Part shown: positions 1-6,650 of the stretch, piece after piece
Position numbering within the stretch: position 1 is the first letter of the stretch
How the letters are laid out: each line of letters starts with the position of its first letter
The notes under the pieces: model-generated
Told to the model about the DNA's origin: nothing
What the model saw: the letters and a program-made list of their open reading frames with translations, nothing else
Database searches by the model: none
Position numbers and translations under genes: made by a program
Origin: Bacteroidota bacterium
Lineage (GTDB): Bacteria > Bacteroidota > Bacteroidia > Flavobacteriales > Weeksellaceae
DNA length: 11,126 nucleotides
Reading direction: 5' to 3'
Assembly: GCA_023448955.1 (NCBI GenBank)
Contig: JAEXJU010000200.1
Span: forward strand, 1 to 11,126

Positions 1-1
1 G

Positions 2-574
2 TTTATGGCAGACATCGAGCTGGAATGTGAAGTTTGCAACGGAACACGCTTCAAGAAAGAAATCCTTGAAATTAAATATGATGAAAAGAATATTTCAGAC
101 ATTCTCCATATGACGGTGGACGAAGCGTTGGAATTCTTCAAAGAAAATCACGAAGAAAAAATCGCAACCAAGCTGAAACCACTTCAGGATGTTGGTTTGG
201 GTTATCTGCAACTCGGTCAGTCCTCTTCTACTCTTTCTGGCGGTGAAGCACAAAGAGTAAAATTGGCATCTTTCCTTGTAAAAGGTGTAACAACGGAAAA
301 AACGTTATTTGTATTTGATGAACCTTCGACTGGGTTGCATTTTCACGATATTAAGAAATTACTGACATCACTTCAGGCATTGATAGAATTAGGACATTCA
401 GTTGTAGTGATTGAGCATCAACCTGATATTATCAAATGTGCCGACCACATTATTGACGTTGGTCCCAATGCCGGAAAATATGGTGGTGAGATTGTTTTTA
501 CAGGAACGCCGGAAGATTTGGTGAAAGAAAAGAAGTCTTTTACCGGGAAGTATATCAAAGAGAAGCTTAATTAA
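2..574 (+). CDS. uvrA: UvrABC system protein A, C-terminal fragment (5' end outside window)
   Basis: UvrA is the ATP-dependent damage-recognition subunit of the UvrABC excinuclease in nucleotide excision repair and acts on DNA as a dimer. Only about the last 190 residues are visible. The frame is open to the left edge (a Phe codon precedes the first ATG), so that ATG is internal. Counting from it, a CxxC pair (C8, C11) is the end of the second zinc-finger module. The ABC signature LSGGEAQRVKLAS is at about 77-89, the Walker B/D-loop TLFVFDEPSTGLH at 100-112, and the H-loop VVVIEH ends at H138. The usual UvrA tail follows (DHIIDVGP, GGEIVFTGTPEDL, TGKYI). The C-terminus matches the family length with no sign of damage. 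Bacteroidota often carry more than one uvrA paralogue. The FMAD-CEVC context suits the canonical repair copy, but the fragment alone cannot settle which one this is. Confidence 0.95.
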   Translation, partial: FMADIELECEVCNGTRFKKEILEIKYDEKNISDILHMTVDEALEFFKENHEEKIATKLKPLQDVGLGYLQLGQSSSTLSGGEAQRVKLASFLVKGVTTEKTLFVFDEPSTGLHFHDIKKLLTSLQALIELGHSVVVIEHQPDIIKCADHIIDVGPNAGKYGGEIVFTGTPEDLVKEKKSFTGKYIKEKLN

Positions 575-579
575 TTATT

Positions 580-603
580 TTATCCACAAATAAATGTGGA
601 TAA
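580..603. promoter_or_regulatory. Pair of inverted consensus DnaA boxes
   Basis: TTATCCACA at 580-588 and its exact reverse complement TGTGGATAA at 595-603 are separated by six A/T bases (AATAAA). Each nonamer is the strict consensus DnaA box (TTATNCACA, R1/R4 type). The arrangement could also fold into a 9-bp hairpin, but no T-run follows on either strand, so it is not a typical terminator. A weak third match (TTATCTACT, two mismatches) lies at 800-808. The boxes sit just after the uvrA stop codon, at the start of an AT-rich spacer. DnaA binding is inferred from the sequence match only. The site could be part of an origin, a DnaA-titration site or a regulatory site. Confidence 0.5.
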
Positions 604-739
604 CTTTGAAACTTTAACATTTAGTTTACAAATGGTATGATTTTTATTCCTAATTTTACTATAGAGATTTAGGAAATGATTACAAAATTTGCTTTTAACC
701 CAATCGGAATTACTCAAATTAAATTTGATATAAAAATTT

Positions 740-768
740 AAAGGATAGCACTGTCGGCTGTCCTTTTT
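740..768 (+). terminator. Rho-independent terminator downstream of uvrA
   Basis: The arms AAAGGATAGC (740-749) and GCTGTCCTTT (757-766) pair over 10 bp with one G-U wobble, around a 7-base loop. The T-run begins inside the right arm and continues to 768, followed by a GTTGTTG stretch. The orientation suits plus-strand transcripts: uvrA read-through or a short transcript starting in the spacer. It lies about 165 bp after the uvrA stop codon. Confidence 0.75.
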
Positions 769-808
769 GTTGTTGTCTAACTAAAAAAATGAGATGTTTT
801 TATCTACT

Positions 809-833
809 GAACCGGCTTCTAAAGAGCCGGTTC
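809..833. terminator. Hairpin between convergent uvrA and TIGR02757 gene
   Basis: A perfect 9-bp stem, GAACCGGCT (809-817) with AGCCGGTTC (825-833), has a 7-base loop. TTTT follows on the plus strand. On the minus strand it begins three bases past the TAA stop of the TIGR02757 gene, but only an A/T-mixed tract follows there. It is best read as a terminator that is canonical for plus-strand transcription and may also serve the minus-strand gene. Confidence 0.65.
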
Positions 834-835
834 TT

Positions 836-1606
836 TTAGTCGAACTCCCTGGAAACACCCAGTCCGAACAGTGCAAAATCATAAATCGCAGGATCTGCCG
901 CATTGTATTTTCTAAGTATCAAATCTAATTCTTCCACCGCTTTCCAATCGTTTTGTTTTCGTGTCAGAATTCCTAATTTTCTGGAGATATTGGCGGTGTG
1001 AACATCTAAAGGAACTGATAAAAACCTGGCATCAGTCTTTTCCCAAATTCCAAAATCAACGCCTTTCTTATCTTTCCGAACCATCCAACGCAAGTACATT
1101 ATTAATCTTTTGGACGCAGAATTTTTGTAAGGCGAGCTTACATGTTTCTGTCCACGGTGATTTTCAGCAATAAAATATTTCCTGAAACGCTCGATGGAAT
1201 GTGAGAAATTAACTTCATTTTCATTCATTAAAAATGCGTCTTCGAGGCTTTCAAACTGAGTATAAATCCGTCTAAAATTTTTTAGAAAAAAGATAAAATC
1301 TTCGTGATTAAATGTTCTGTGAATGGCTTTTGCAGGAATTTTATTCAAATCAGAATCGGTAAAATTCATCACAAAATCATAAGGTGAATTGTCCATCAGC
1401 TCCATCATTTTATTGGCATCATTGATAATTGATTTACGGTTTCCCCAAGCGATGCTGGCAGACAAAAATCCGGCAATCTCGATATCCTGCTTCAGAGAAA
1501 AACGATGCGGAATCTGGATTGGATCATCGGTAATAAAATCCGGAGAATTGTAGAGTTCTGCCTTTTCATTCAACAAATCGAAGATATCTTGTTCTTTCAA
1601 ATTCAT
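836..1606 (-). CDS. TIGR02757 family protein (DUF2400)
   Basis: This 256-residue protein matches the TIGR02757/DUF2400 family in length and motifs. The family has no experimentally settled role that I know of. The N-terminal half holds the family signature DP-IPHRFS-KQDIEIAGFLSASIAWGNRKSI (about 28-60). The C-terminal third has RLIMYLRWMVRKDKKGVDFGIW (168-188, abbreviated family block), then VPLDVHT (198-204), LGILTRKQNDWKAVEEL and a final YDFALFGLGV. No signal peptide or membrane segment is visible, so it is probably cytoplasmic. The PLDVHT block and what follows resemble the catalytic-aspartate segment of HhH-GPD DNA glycosylases (VDTH in endonuclease III). A DNA-repair role is therefore a reasonable guess, but only an inference. 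The start ATG has no Shine-Dalgarno sequence, as is usual in Bacteroidota. The gene appears to be transcribed alone, because a terminator separates it from pafA upstream. Confidence 0.88.
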   Translation of the reverse strand: MNLKEQDIFDLLNEKAELYNSPDFITDDPIQIPHRFSLKQDIEIAGFLSASIAWGNRKSIINDANKMMELMDNSPYDFVMNFTDSDLNKIPAKAIHRTFNHEDFIFFLKNFRRIYTQFESLEDAFLMNENEVNFSHSIERFRKYFIAENHRGQKHVSSPYKNSASKRLIMYLRWMVRKDKKGVDFGIWEKTDARFLSVPLDVHTANISRKLGILTRKQNDWKAVEELDLILRKYNAADPAIYDFALFGLGVSREFD

Positions 1607-1610
1607 TGTT

Positions 1611-1618
1611 CAAAAATA
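1611..1618 (-). promoter_or_regulatory. Possible -7 element of the TIGR02757 gene
   Basis: On the minus strand TATTTTTG matches the Bacteroidota -7 consensus TAnnTTTG. It ends only four bases before the ATG, which would give a leaderless or nearly leaderless mRNA. The nearest upstream TTG is about 24 bases away, longer than the preferred spacing, so the call is weak. Confidence 0.3.
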
Positions 1619-1664
1619 CGAATTGTTTTTATCGCCACGGCGCAAGAAATAATTCATAAGATGC

Positions 1665-1707
1665 AAAAAAGTCGCAAACTTTTCCAATTCGAAAATATTT
1701 GCGACTT
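1665..1707 (-). terminator. Rho-independent terminator downstream of pafA
   Basis: The 10-bp perfect arms AAGTCGCAAA (1669-1678) and TTTGCGACTT (1698-1707) enclose a 19-base loop, which can itself pair over five more base pairs (TTTTC 1680-1684 with GAAAA 1691-1695). Read on the minus strand, the stem is followed by TTTTTT (complement of 1665-1670). This is the expected structure for ending a leftward transcript from pafA, whose stop codon is about 125 bp upstream on that strand. Confidence 0.75.
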
Positions 1708-1713
1708 AAGTTA

Positions 1714-1806
1714 TACCAACATTTCGGTGCTTCGCACCTCATCAATTACACTACATTTTTATATTTCTCTACCAATATTTTACGACTTCGTCGCTTTGAA
1801 ATGCTG
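1714..1806. repeat. REP-like palindromic intergenic element
   Basis: Two imperfect direct units lie 56 bp apart: TACCAACATTTC (1714-1725) and TACCAATATTTT (1770-1781). Each is followed at once by a miniature hairpin with a TTC loop: GGTGC/GCACC at 1726-1738 and CGAC/GTCG at 1783-1793. The right end GAAATGCTG (1798-1806) is a near-perfect inverted copy of CAACATTTC (1717-1725), so the whole roughly 90-bp block can fold back on itself. The pattern recalls the short CTACCAATATTT-plus-hairpin intergenic repeats I remember from other Bacteroidota genomes, which resemble REP sequences mobilised by RAYT transposases. No transposase is present here. Copy number cannot be judged from one window. Confidence 0.5.
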
Positions 1807-1832
1807 ATGTTAATTCAAATCCACTTTTAATT

Positions 1833-3479
1833 TTATCTCCCAATCACTTCCGTAATTGGTTTTCCGATTGCACCGCTTGGAAATTCGATGTGAAGTAAAG
1901 CGGAGATAGTTGGTGCAATATCCGTCATATAATAGTCACCATTGCTCTCGCCATGTTTAATGCCCCAACCCATAAAAATCAGCGGAATGTGAGAATCGTA
2001 AGAGTTCCAGACGCTGTGAGTGGTTCCTTTTTTGGCATAGCTTGGTAACATCCCATCGTGAGAAATGATCTGTACATCACCACTTCTCTGCCAGTTGTAA
2101 CCATTGATGGCTCGGGATTTTATCGGTTCCGGAATAGCAGAAGAGCCTATCTTTTTTAGATCTACAGCGTATAAAACCCTTGGATCTTTGTTAAGATTTT
2201 CAATAATTGTAGATTTAATTGCTTCTTCATCCAGATTTTTTTCTTTTATAAGATTCTGATTCAGGTAGATTTGGTAATTGTCAATTCCGAGAATCAGTTT
2301 AGAGTTGGCATATTTCTTTTCCAGTTCCGAACCCAGATTTTTCTCCATTCCTTCATCAAAAAAACCACCTAATATTTTGTTGGCTTTCAGAAAACCTTCC
2401 GCATTGGCGCCACCGTGATCTGCCGACAGAAAAACCAAATAATTATTTTTTCCTATTTTCTCATCCAACATTTTGAAAAACGCAGCCAAATCTCTGTCCA
2501 ATCTTATATAAGTATCCTCAACTTCGATGGAATTTGGTCCGTAAGAATGCCCGACATAGTCTGTAGAAGCTAAGTTAATTGCCAAAAAATCGGTCTCAGA
2601 TCCTTTACCTAAGGCATAATTATCCAAAGCCGCTTCTGCAAAATTCAGAGTGAGGGTATTTCCAAAAGGTGTTGTGCGGATTACTCCTTTTTTTGCCGCA
2701 TAATCTGACAGAAGGTTTTTATAAGGAAAAACAGGTTCTTTCGCTGTCCCTACCGGAAATTCCCATTCTACATTATCAGCAGTACTTTCTGTATATTGAT
2801 TAATCGGCAAAACAGTTTCCCATCCGTTTGCCAATAGTTTTTCAGGATTTTTCTGCTCATTGAAATTTTTGACCCAACCTGGCAAATCGTTCATATAATA
2901 AGAACTTGTGATAAAATTTCCAGTAGCATCATCAAACCAAAATGCACCAGTGGGATTATGACCTGCCGGTAAAATAGAAGCGCGGTCTTTCAAAGAAACG
3001 CCTACGACTTTTGACTGGAAATTACTGGCAATTCTCAATTGATCTGTAACCGTTGTGGACCAAAGATTTTTAGGAGAATGACTTCCGTTTCTTTTATTAT
3101 CCGTACCAATTGGAGTTACGCTCTCGTCCGTTGTACAGTAAACATTCTTGCCTGTTTGCTTGTCCGTCCAGTCATTACCGGCAATACCGTGGATGGAAGG
3201 CACTGAGCCTGTATAAATAGAAGTATGCCCAATCGCAGTAACTGTAGGAATGTAAGGAATATGAACATTATTGAAAGAATAACCTTCGCCTAAAAGTCTC
3301 TGAAATCCGCCCTTACCAAATTTCTTTTCGAAGCGGTAAAGATAATCCCAGCGCATCTGGTCTACCACCAATCCTACGACTAATTTTGGTCTGTCTCCTG
3401 AATTTAATTTTGTTTTTTGCGCATTGACATTTCCAATTGTGGCAACCGCTAAAACGAAAATCTGAATCTTTTTGAACAT
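1833..3479 (-). CDS. pafA: PafA-type alkaline phosphatase
   Basis: This secreted phosphate-monoesterase of the alkaline phosphatase superfamily (type I phosphodiesterase/nucleotide pyrophosphatase fold, two zinc ions) releases phosphate from organic esters, probably in the periplasm. Residues 1-20 form a signal peptide (basic MFKK start, hydrophobic core, NVNA-Q cleavage site). The known catalytic residues of Elizabethkingia PafA (D38, T79, N100, K162, R164, D305, H309, D352, H353, H486) all have counterparts shifted by exactly +2. These are D40, nucleophile T81 in PTVTAIGH, N102 in GNDW, K164 and R166 in SLKDR, D307 and H311 in STDYVGH, D354-H355 in SADHGG, and H488 in TTHSVW. The length of 548 residues agrees with about 546 for PafA. 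The gene is flanked by its own -7 element and a downstream terminator, so it appears monocistronic. PafA-type enzymes in this group are generally less repressed by phosphate than E. coli PhoA, and I see no Pho-box-like site. Confidence 0.95.
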   Translation of the reverse strand: MFKKIQIFVLAVATIGNVNAQKTKLNSGDRPKLVVGLVVDQMRWDYLYRFEKKFGKGGFQRLLGEGYSFNNVHIPYIPTVTAIGHTSIYTGSVPSIHGIAGNDWTDKQTGKNVYCTTDESVTPIGTDNKRNGSHSPKNLWSTTVTDQLRIASNFQSKVVGVSLKDRASILPAGHNPTGAFWFDDATGNFITSSYYMNDLPGWVKNFNEQKNPEKLLANGWETVLPINQYTESTADNVEWEFPVGTAKEPVFPYKNLLSDYAAKKGVIRTTPFGNTLTLNFAEAALDNYALGKGSETDFLAINLASTDYVGHSYGPNSIEVEDTYIRLDRDLAAFFKMLDEKIGKNNYLVFLSADHGGANAEGFLKANKILGGFFDEGMEKNLGSELEKKYANSKLILGIDNYQIYLNQNLIKEKNLDEEAIKSTIIENLNKDPRVLYAVDLKKIGSSAIPEPIKSRAINGYNWQRSGDVQIISHDGMLPSYAKKGTTHSVWNSYDSHIPLIFMGWGIKHGESNGDYYMTDIAPTISALLHIEFPSGAIGKPITEVIGR

Positions 3480-3501
3480 TGAAATACTTTTTATTGAATC
3501 C

Positions 3502-3509
3502 CAAATTTA
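3502..3509 (-). promoter_or_regulatory. -7 promoter element of pafA
   Basis: TAAATTTG on the minus strand matches the Bacteroidota sigma-ABfr -7 consensus TAnnTTTG. It ends 22 bases before the pafA ATG. No TTG stands at the expected -33 position. A small palindrome (CAAAA-G-TTTTG, 3517-3527) lies just upstream, inside the core promoter region, and could be a regulator site. Confidence 0.5.
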
Positions 3510-3567
3510 AGGCTTTCAAAAGTTTTGGGGTGTGAAATTTTTATTAAAGTTTGTTTGCTAGAAATTT

Positions 3568-3633
3568 AAACGCAAAGGCGGAGAGATTTTTTGAACTTAT
3601 TGAAAATATTTTTAATGCTCGCAAAAACGTAAA
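3568..3633. repeat. Degenerate ACGCAAAG-type repeats in the pafA-receptor spacer
   Basis: The 248-bp spacer 3480-3727 holds no gene. Between the pafA promoter and the receptor terminator there are two loose copies of an ACGCAAAG-like word: AACGCAAAGGCGGAGAG (3569-3585) and TCGCAAAAACGTAAAC (3619-3634). Similar GCAAAG/CGCAAAG words are, from memory, common in flavobacterial intergenic DNA. The match is weak and has no assigned function. Confidence 0.25.
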
Positions 3634-3652
3634 CTCATCAGATATTTTGATT

Positions 3653-3685
3653 TAAAAAAAATAAAAAACGGACAAATTGCCCGTT
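3653..3685 (-). terminator. Rho-independent terminator of the TonB-dependent receptor gene
   Basis: On the minus strand the stem AACGG (with CCGTT) pairs over five base pairs, then one mismatch and three more pairs (3667-3685). A long T-run follows (complement of 3654-3668, broken by a single A). It begins about 43 bases after the receptor stop codon and is correctly oriented for that leftward gene. Confidence 0.75.
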
Positions 3686-3727
3686 CTGATTTATAAAATT
3701 TTGAAGTTTAAAGCGATAAGCTAATTG

Positions 3728-5920
3728 CTATTTGCCTCCGCCGGAATTTTTCTCGACATCGGTTTTGGTATTTTCTTTTACTTTCTGGTTTCCGAAACGT
3801 TTTACAAAAGTGAGTGAAAAACCATACCAATCCCACCTGTTATAATTCTGAACTGTTCCTATCTGTGTGTATGTAGTGGTGTTCATACTTGGTCTTTTGA
3901 AAATATTCATCAGCTGAATGCTGGTCTCAATTTGCGATACAGGAAAGATTTTAGTTACCGAAATATTATGAAAATAATTATATTTTTTGGCAGATGAGTT
4001 TCCGTTATTCTGATTATCAACACTAAACCAAGCGCTCAGATTGATATTTTTATTGAATAAATTGGTATAAGATAAATTAGTAGAACCGCCAAGATAACTG
4101 ATATAATTATTGTCTCCGCTCAAACTGTTTCTTTTGTTAAAATCACTGTTATCAATGTAATACCAGCCTAAACCAAAATTGACATTCAGCTTATTTTCGA
4201 AGAAATTTTGGTTGGTATTGGCAAAAAGATAAAAACGATCTACCCTTCCTTTGAAATTATCCGGAAAAACAATGGTTTTTGTAATTTTTCCATCGGCGTC
4301 ATATTCCTGTTTGTAATTTTCCCAATAATCCTGGTTGGTAAACATATATCTTGCGGATAGGAAATACTTTTTATATAAACTCAGCTTTAGCATAAAACGG
4401 TCGTTCGGATTAGGAAGCAATTCCATATTACCTCTGTAATAGATTCCGTTTGTGTTTGGCATTTCGAAAGGGTTAAACTCAGAATACCAAGGTCTCCAAA
4501 GACTGTGATTGTAGGTAAAACTCAGATCATAATTCGGAGAAAAAGCATATTTCAGAAGGAGATTTGGCATCCAGGTTCCATAAGATTCTGTCCTTCCCGT
4601 ATTTTTAACATTTTCTCTGAGTTCAAATTTGATGTATTCATACCGAAGTCCAAATCTGGTTTCCAGTTTTTCAAAAAAAGTCTTGCTGTAATTGAAGTAC
4701 AATGAATTGATATTGTCGATATAATGAAAATCGCTTTTGGTATTTTCTTTTGGATCTATAAAATCAAAATAGTCATTAGGAATCACATTGTTATTAAAAT
4801 TAGCCTTTCCTCCAGCTTCCAAAGTTCCGCCTTTTCCCAGTGGTGTGGTGTAATCTAATTTGATGTAATAATTTCGGTTTTGAGAATCGTTATTAATGAT
4901 GGTATTTCGGCTTGGTGCAATCAGATCCCACTTGATATTAGCTACAGAAAAATCTGTCGAGCTCCTAAGAATCCTGTTATTGCTACTGTTTTCGGAATCA
5001 TAATTGATTCCAAGATTAATGTCTAGGATTTTGTTTTTTTCCTTGTCATAATATTTATAAAACAAATTGGTTCCTAATGTTTTATTAATCCCTGAGCTCA
5101 TAAAAGACTGATAATCTTTGCGCTTCAGAACGTCATTATAATAAAAATCTGTGAATGAATCTGATTCCGAACCTCTCTTTCCCCGGAAATATTCCAAAAC
5201 CAACCCAATATTATTCTTATCATTCAGCTCAAATTCCGAAGTAGAAGAAAAAGAAGGATTTCGGTTAGTAAAAGCACTTTCCGAGTTTATAAACTGCCTT
5301 TCTTTATTGGCATAATAAGTAAAATCGTTGCTGTTTTTTGTCACAAAAACATTATCACTATAACTCCCAGTGAAAGTCTGTGTAAAATTTTTCCGGTGAT
5401 AATTCAGATTCAGACTGGCGTACTGGTTATTTTTGGTATTCTGCGTATTGGTTAATGACAGACTGCCTTTCATCCCTTCATCTTCTCTTTTTTTGAGAAC
5501 AATATTGATGACCGCACCAGTCGCTTCGTAGCGGGAAGAAGGACTGGTAATCACCTCTATTTTCATCAGATTATCAGCAGGAATGGTTTTCAGATATTCT
5601 TTGAGTTCTTTTCCGGTAAAAACAGATTTTCTGTCGTTGATGTAAACTGTAACAGACTCGCCCTCTGCTCTCACATTATCATTATTATCTATGCTCACCA
5701 AAGGTGTCATTCTCACAATATCCCAAGTGGTATTTCCGGCAAGAATAGAACTGTTTGCCACATTGAAAACCGTCCTGTCTGCTTTACTTTCCACAGTTGG
5801 TTTCTTGGCGATGACCGTAACTGCTTCTATTTCTTTGGATTTTATGGTATCTTTAGGTGTAGATTGTGCAAAATTAATTGCAAAAGAGAGTAATCCCAAA
5901 CTGGATAAGACTTGCTTCAT
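3728..5920 (-). CDS. TonB-dependent receptor, outer membrane beta-barrel family (OMP_b-brl_3 type)
   Basis: This 730-residue outer-membrane protein is expected to import a ligand using TonB/ExbBD energy; the substrate is unknown. Residues 1-18 form a signal peptide (MKQVLSSLGLLSFAINFA). A TonB-box-like stretch EAVTVIAKK (32-40) leads into a plug domain of about 45-144. The plug has TTWDIVRMTPLVSID, VTVYINDRKSV and the end motif IEVITSPSSRYEATGAVINIVLKK (abbreviated, 121-144). The rest is a barrel rich in alternating aromatic strands, ending near DWYGFSLTFVKRFG. A charged, Gly-rich tail of about 20 residues follows the last strand, which is slightly unusual. The N-terminal carboxypeptidase-like regulatory domain found in many relatives (about 800 residues) is absent. 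No SusD-like lipoprotein lies next to it, so it is not a classic polysaccharide locus. It has its own terminator and is divergent from the YdeI/OmdA gene. A ferric-siderophore or peptide/metal ligand is possible but not shown. Confidence 0.88.
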   Translation of the reverse strand: MKQVLSSLGLLSFAINFAQSTPKDTIKSKEIEAVTVIAKKPTVESKADRTVFNVANSSILAGNTTWDIVRMTPLVSIDNNDNVRAEGESVTVYINDRKSVFTGKELKEYLKTIPADNLMKIEVITSPSSRYEATGAVINIVLKKREDEGMKGSLSLTNTQNTKNNQYASLNLNYHRKNFTQTFTGSYSDNVFVTKNSNDFTYYANKERQFINSESAFTNRNPSFSSTSEFELNDKNNIGLVLEYFRGKRGSESDSFTDFYYNDVLKRKDYQSFMSSGINKTLGTNLFYKYYDKEKNKILDINLGINYDSENSSNNRILRSSTDFSVANIKWDLIAPSRNTIINNDSQNRNYYIKLDYTTPLGKGGTLEAGGKANFNNNVIPNDYFDFIDPKENTKSDFHYIDNINSLYFNYSKTFFEKLETRFGLRYEYIKFELRENVKNTGRTESYGTWMPNLLLKYAFSPNYDLSFTYNHSLWRPWYSEFNPFEMPNTNGIYYRGNMELLPNPNDRFMLKLSLYKKYFLSARYMFTNQDYWENYKQEYDADGKITKTIVFPDNFKGRVDRFYLFANTNQNFFENKLNVNFGLGWYYIDNSDFNKRNSLSGDNNYISYLGGSTNLSYTNLFNKNINLSAWFSVDNQNNGNSSAKKYNYFHNISVTKIFPVSQIETSIQLMNIFKRPSMNTTTYTQIGTVQNYNRWDWYGFSLTFVKRFGNQKVKENTKTDVEKNSGGGK

Positions 5921-5976
5921 TGTTATAGTTTATATTGATAAGACAACTGGAATCCATTTTTGTTACATCAAAATCC

Positions 5977-5990
5977 GAATAAATTTATTC
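5977..5990. promoter_or_regulatory. 14-bp palindrome in a divergent promoter region
   Basis: GAATAAATTTATTC is a perfect 14-bp palindrome. It lies in the 113-bp gap between the divergently transcribed receptor gene (start 5920) and the YdeI/OmdA gene (start 6034), 16 bases upstream of the latter's -7 element. The position suits an operator, but such A/T palindromes also arise by chance in low-GC DNA. Confidence 0.3.
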
Positions 5991-6006
5991 CGAATATAAT
6001 TTTAAT

Positions 6007-6014
6007 TAAATTTG
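6007..6014 (+). promoter_or_regulatory. -7 promoter element of the YdeI/OmdA gene
   Basis: TAAATTTG, a full match to TAnnTTTG, ends 19 bases before the ATG at 6034. No TTG lies at the -33 distance. The same octamer stands at almost the same distance ahead of pafA and pfkA in this window. Confidence 0.5.
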
Positions 6015-6033
6015 AAAAAATTAATCTTAGCTT

Positions 6034-6609
6034 ATGAATCCAAAAGTAAAAGATCATATCAACAGTTCCAAACAATGGAAAAATGAGATGAATGTATTGA
6101 GAGCCATCATTTTGGATTGTCAATTGACTGAAGATTTCAAGTGGGGAAAACCGTGTTATTCTTTTCTTGGAAAGAATATTGTGCTTATACAAGGTTTTAA
6201 GGATTATTTTGCACTTCTTTTCTTCAAAGGTGGAATAATGAAAGATTCTGAAAATCTTCTGGTCAAAATGGGAGAAAACACACAAGCCGGAAGACAAATG
6301 CGCTTCCTGAATGTGAATGACATCCAGAATAAAAAATCGCTGATAAGAGATTATATTTTGGAAGCCATTGAAATAGAAGAACGTGGCGAAAAAGTGGAAA
6401 TAAAAAGAGAAGCAACACCTTGCCCAGAAGAATTTCAAACGAAATTGAATGGAAATCCAGAATTGAAATCATCTTTCGAATCTCTAACACCAGGAAGACA
6501 ACGTGCCTATCTCATTCACTTTTCCGCACCAAAACAATCCAAAACCAGAGAATCGAGAATCGAAAAATCAATCCCGAATATCCTTATCGGAAAAGGACTG
6601 AATGAATGA
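6034..6609 (+). CDS. YdeI/OmpD-associated family protein (DUF1801 + OmdA)
   Basis: This 191-residue, probably cytoplasmic protein has two recognisable parts. The N-terminal DUF1801-like domain (about 10-115) shows WKNEMNVLRAIIL, EDFKWGKPCYSF, GKNIVLIQGFKDYFALLFF and KGGIMKD. The C-terminal OmdA segment (about 135-190) shows ELKSSFESLTPGRQRAYLIHF followed by KQSKTRESRIEKSIPNIL-GKG. The combination is typical of the family often labelled YdeI/OmpD-associated. Its biochemical role is unsettled, and older names such as 'bacteriocin protection' rest on limited data. There is no signal peptide or membrane segment. It is divergent from the receptor gene and convergent with mdh, with a strong shared hairpin after its stop codon, so it is probably monocistronic. 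A 156-residue open frame on the opposite strand is a shadow. Confidence 0.88.
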   Translation: MNPKVKDHINSSKQWKNEMNVLRAIILDCQLTEDFKWGKPCYSFLGKNIVLIQGFKDYFALLFFKGGIMKDSENLLVKMGENTQAGRQMRFLNVNDIQNKKSLIRDYILEAIEIEERGEKVEIKREATPCPEEFQTKLNGNPELKSSFESLTPGRQRAYLIHFSAPKQSKTRESRIEKSIPNILIGKGLNE

Positions 6610-6650
6610 TATGAAAGAATTTTCTGAAAATATTCATGCGTATAGAAAAT

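Noticed and set aside
5..7. The ATG at position 5 as the start of a short UvrA-like gene
   Set aside because: The preceding codon in the same frame is coding (Phe) and the FMAD context is internal in UvrA. The gene is cut by the window edge.
580..603. Inverted repeat read as the uvrA terminator
   Set aside because: The arms are AT-rich and no T-run follows on the plus strand. A better terminator lies at 740-768.
5968..6438. 156-codon open frame on the minus strand opposite the YdeI/OmdA gene
   Set aside because: Low-complexity Phe/Ile/Tyr-rich translation with no family resemblance. It overlaps a well-supported gene in antisense and also runs into the divergent promoter region.
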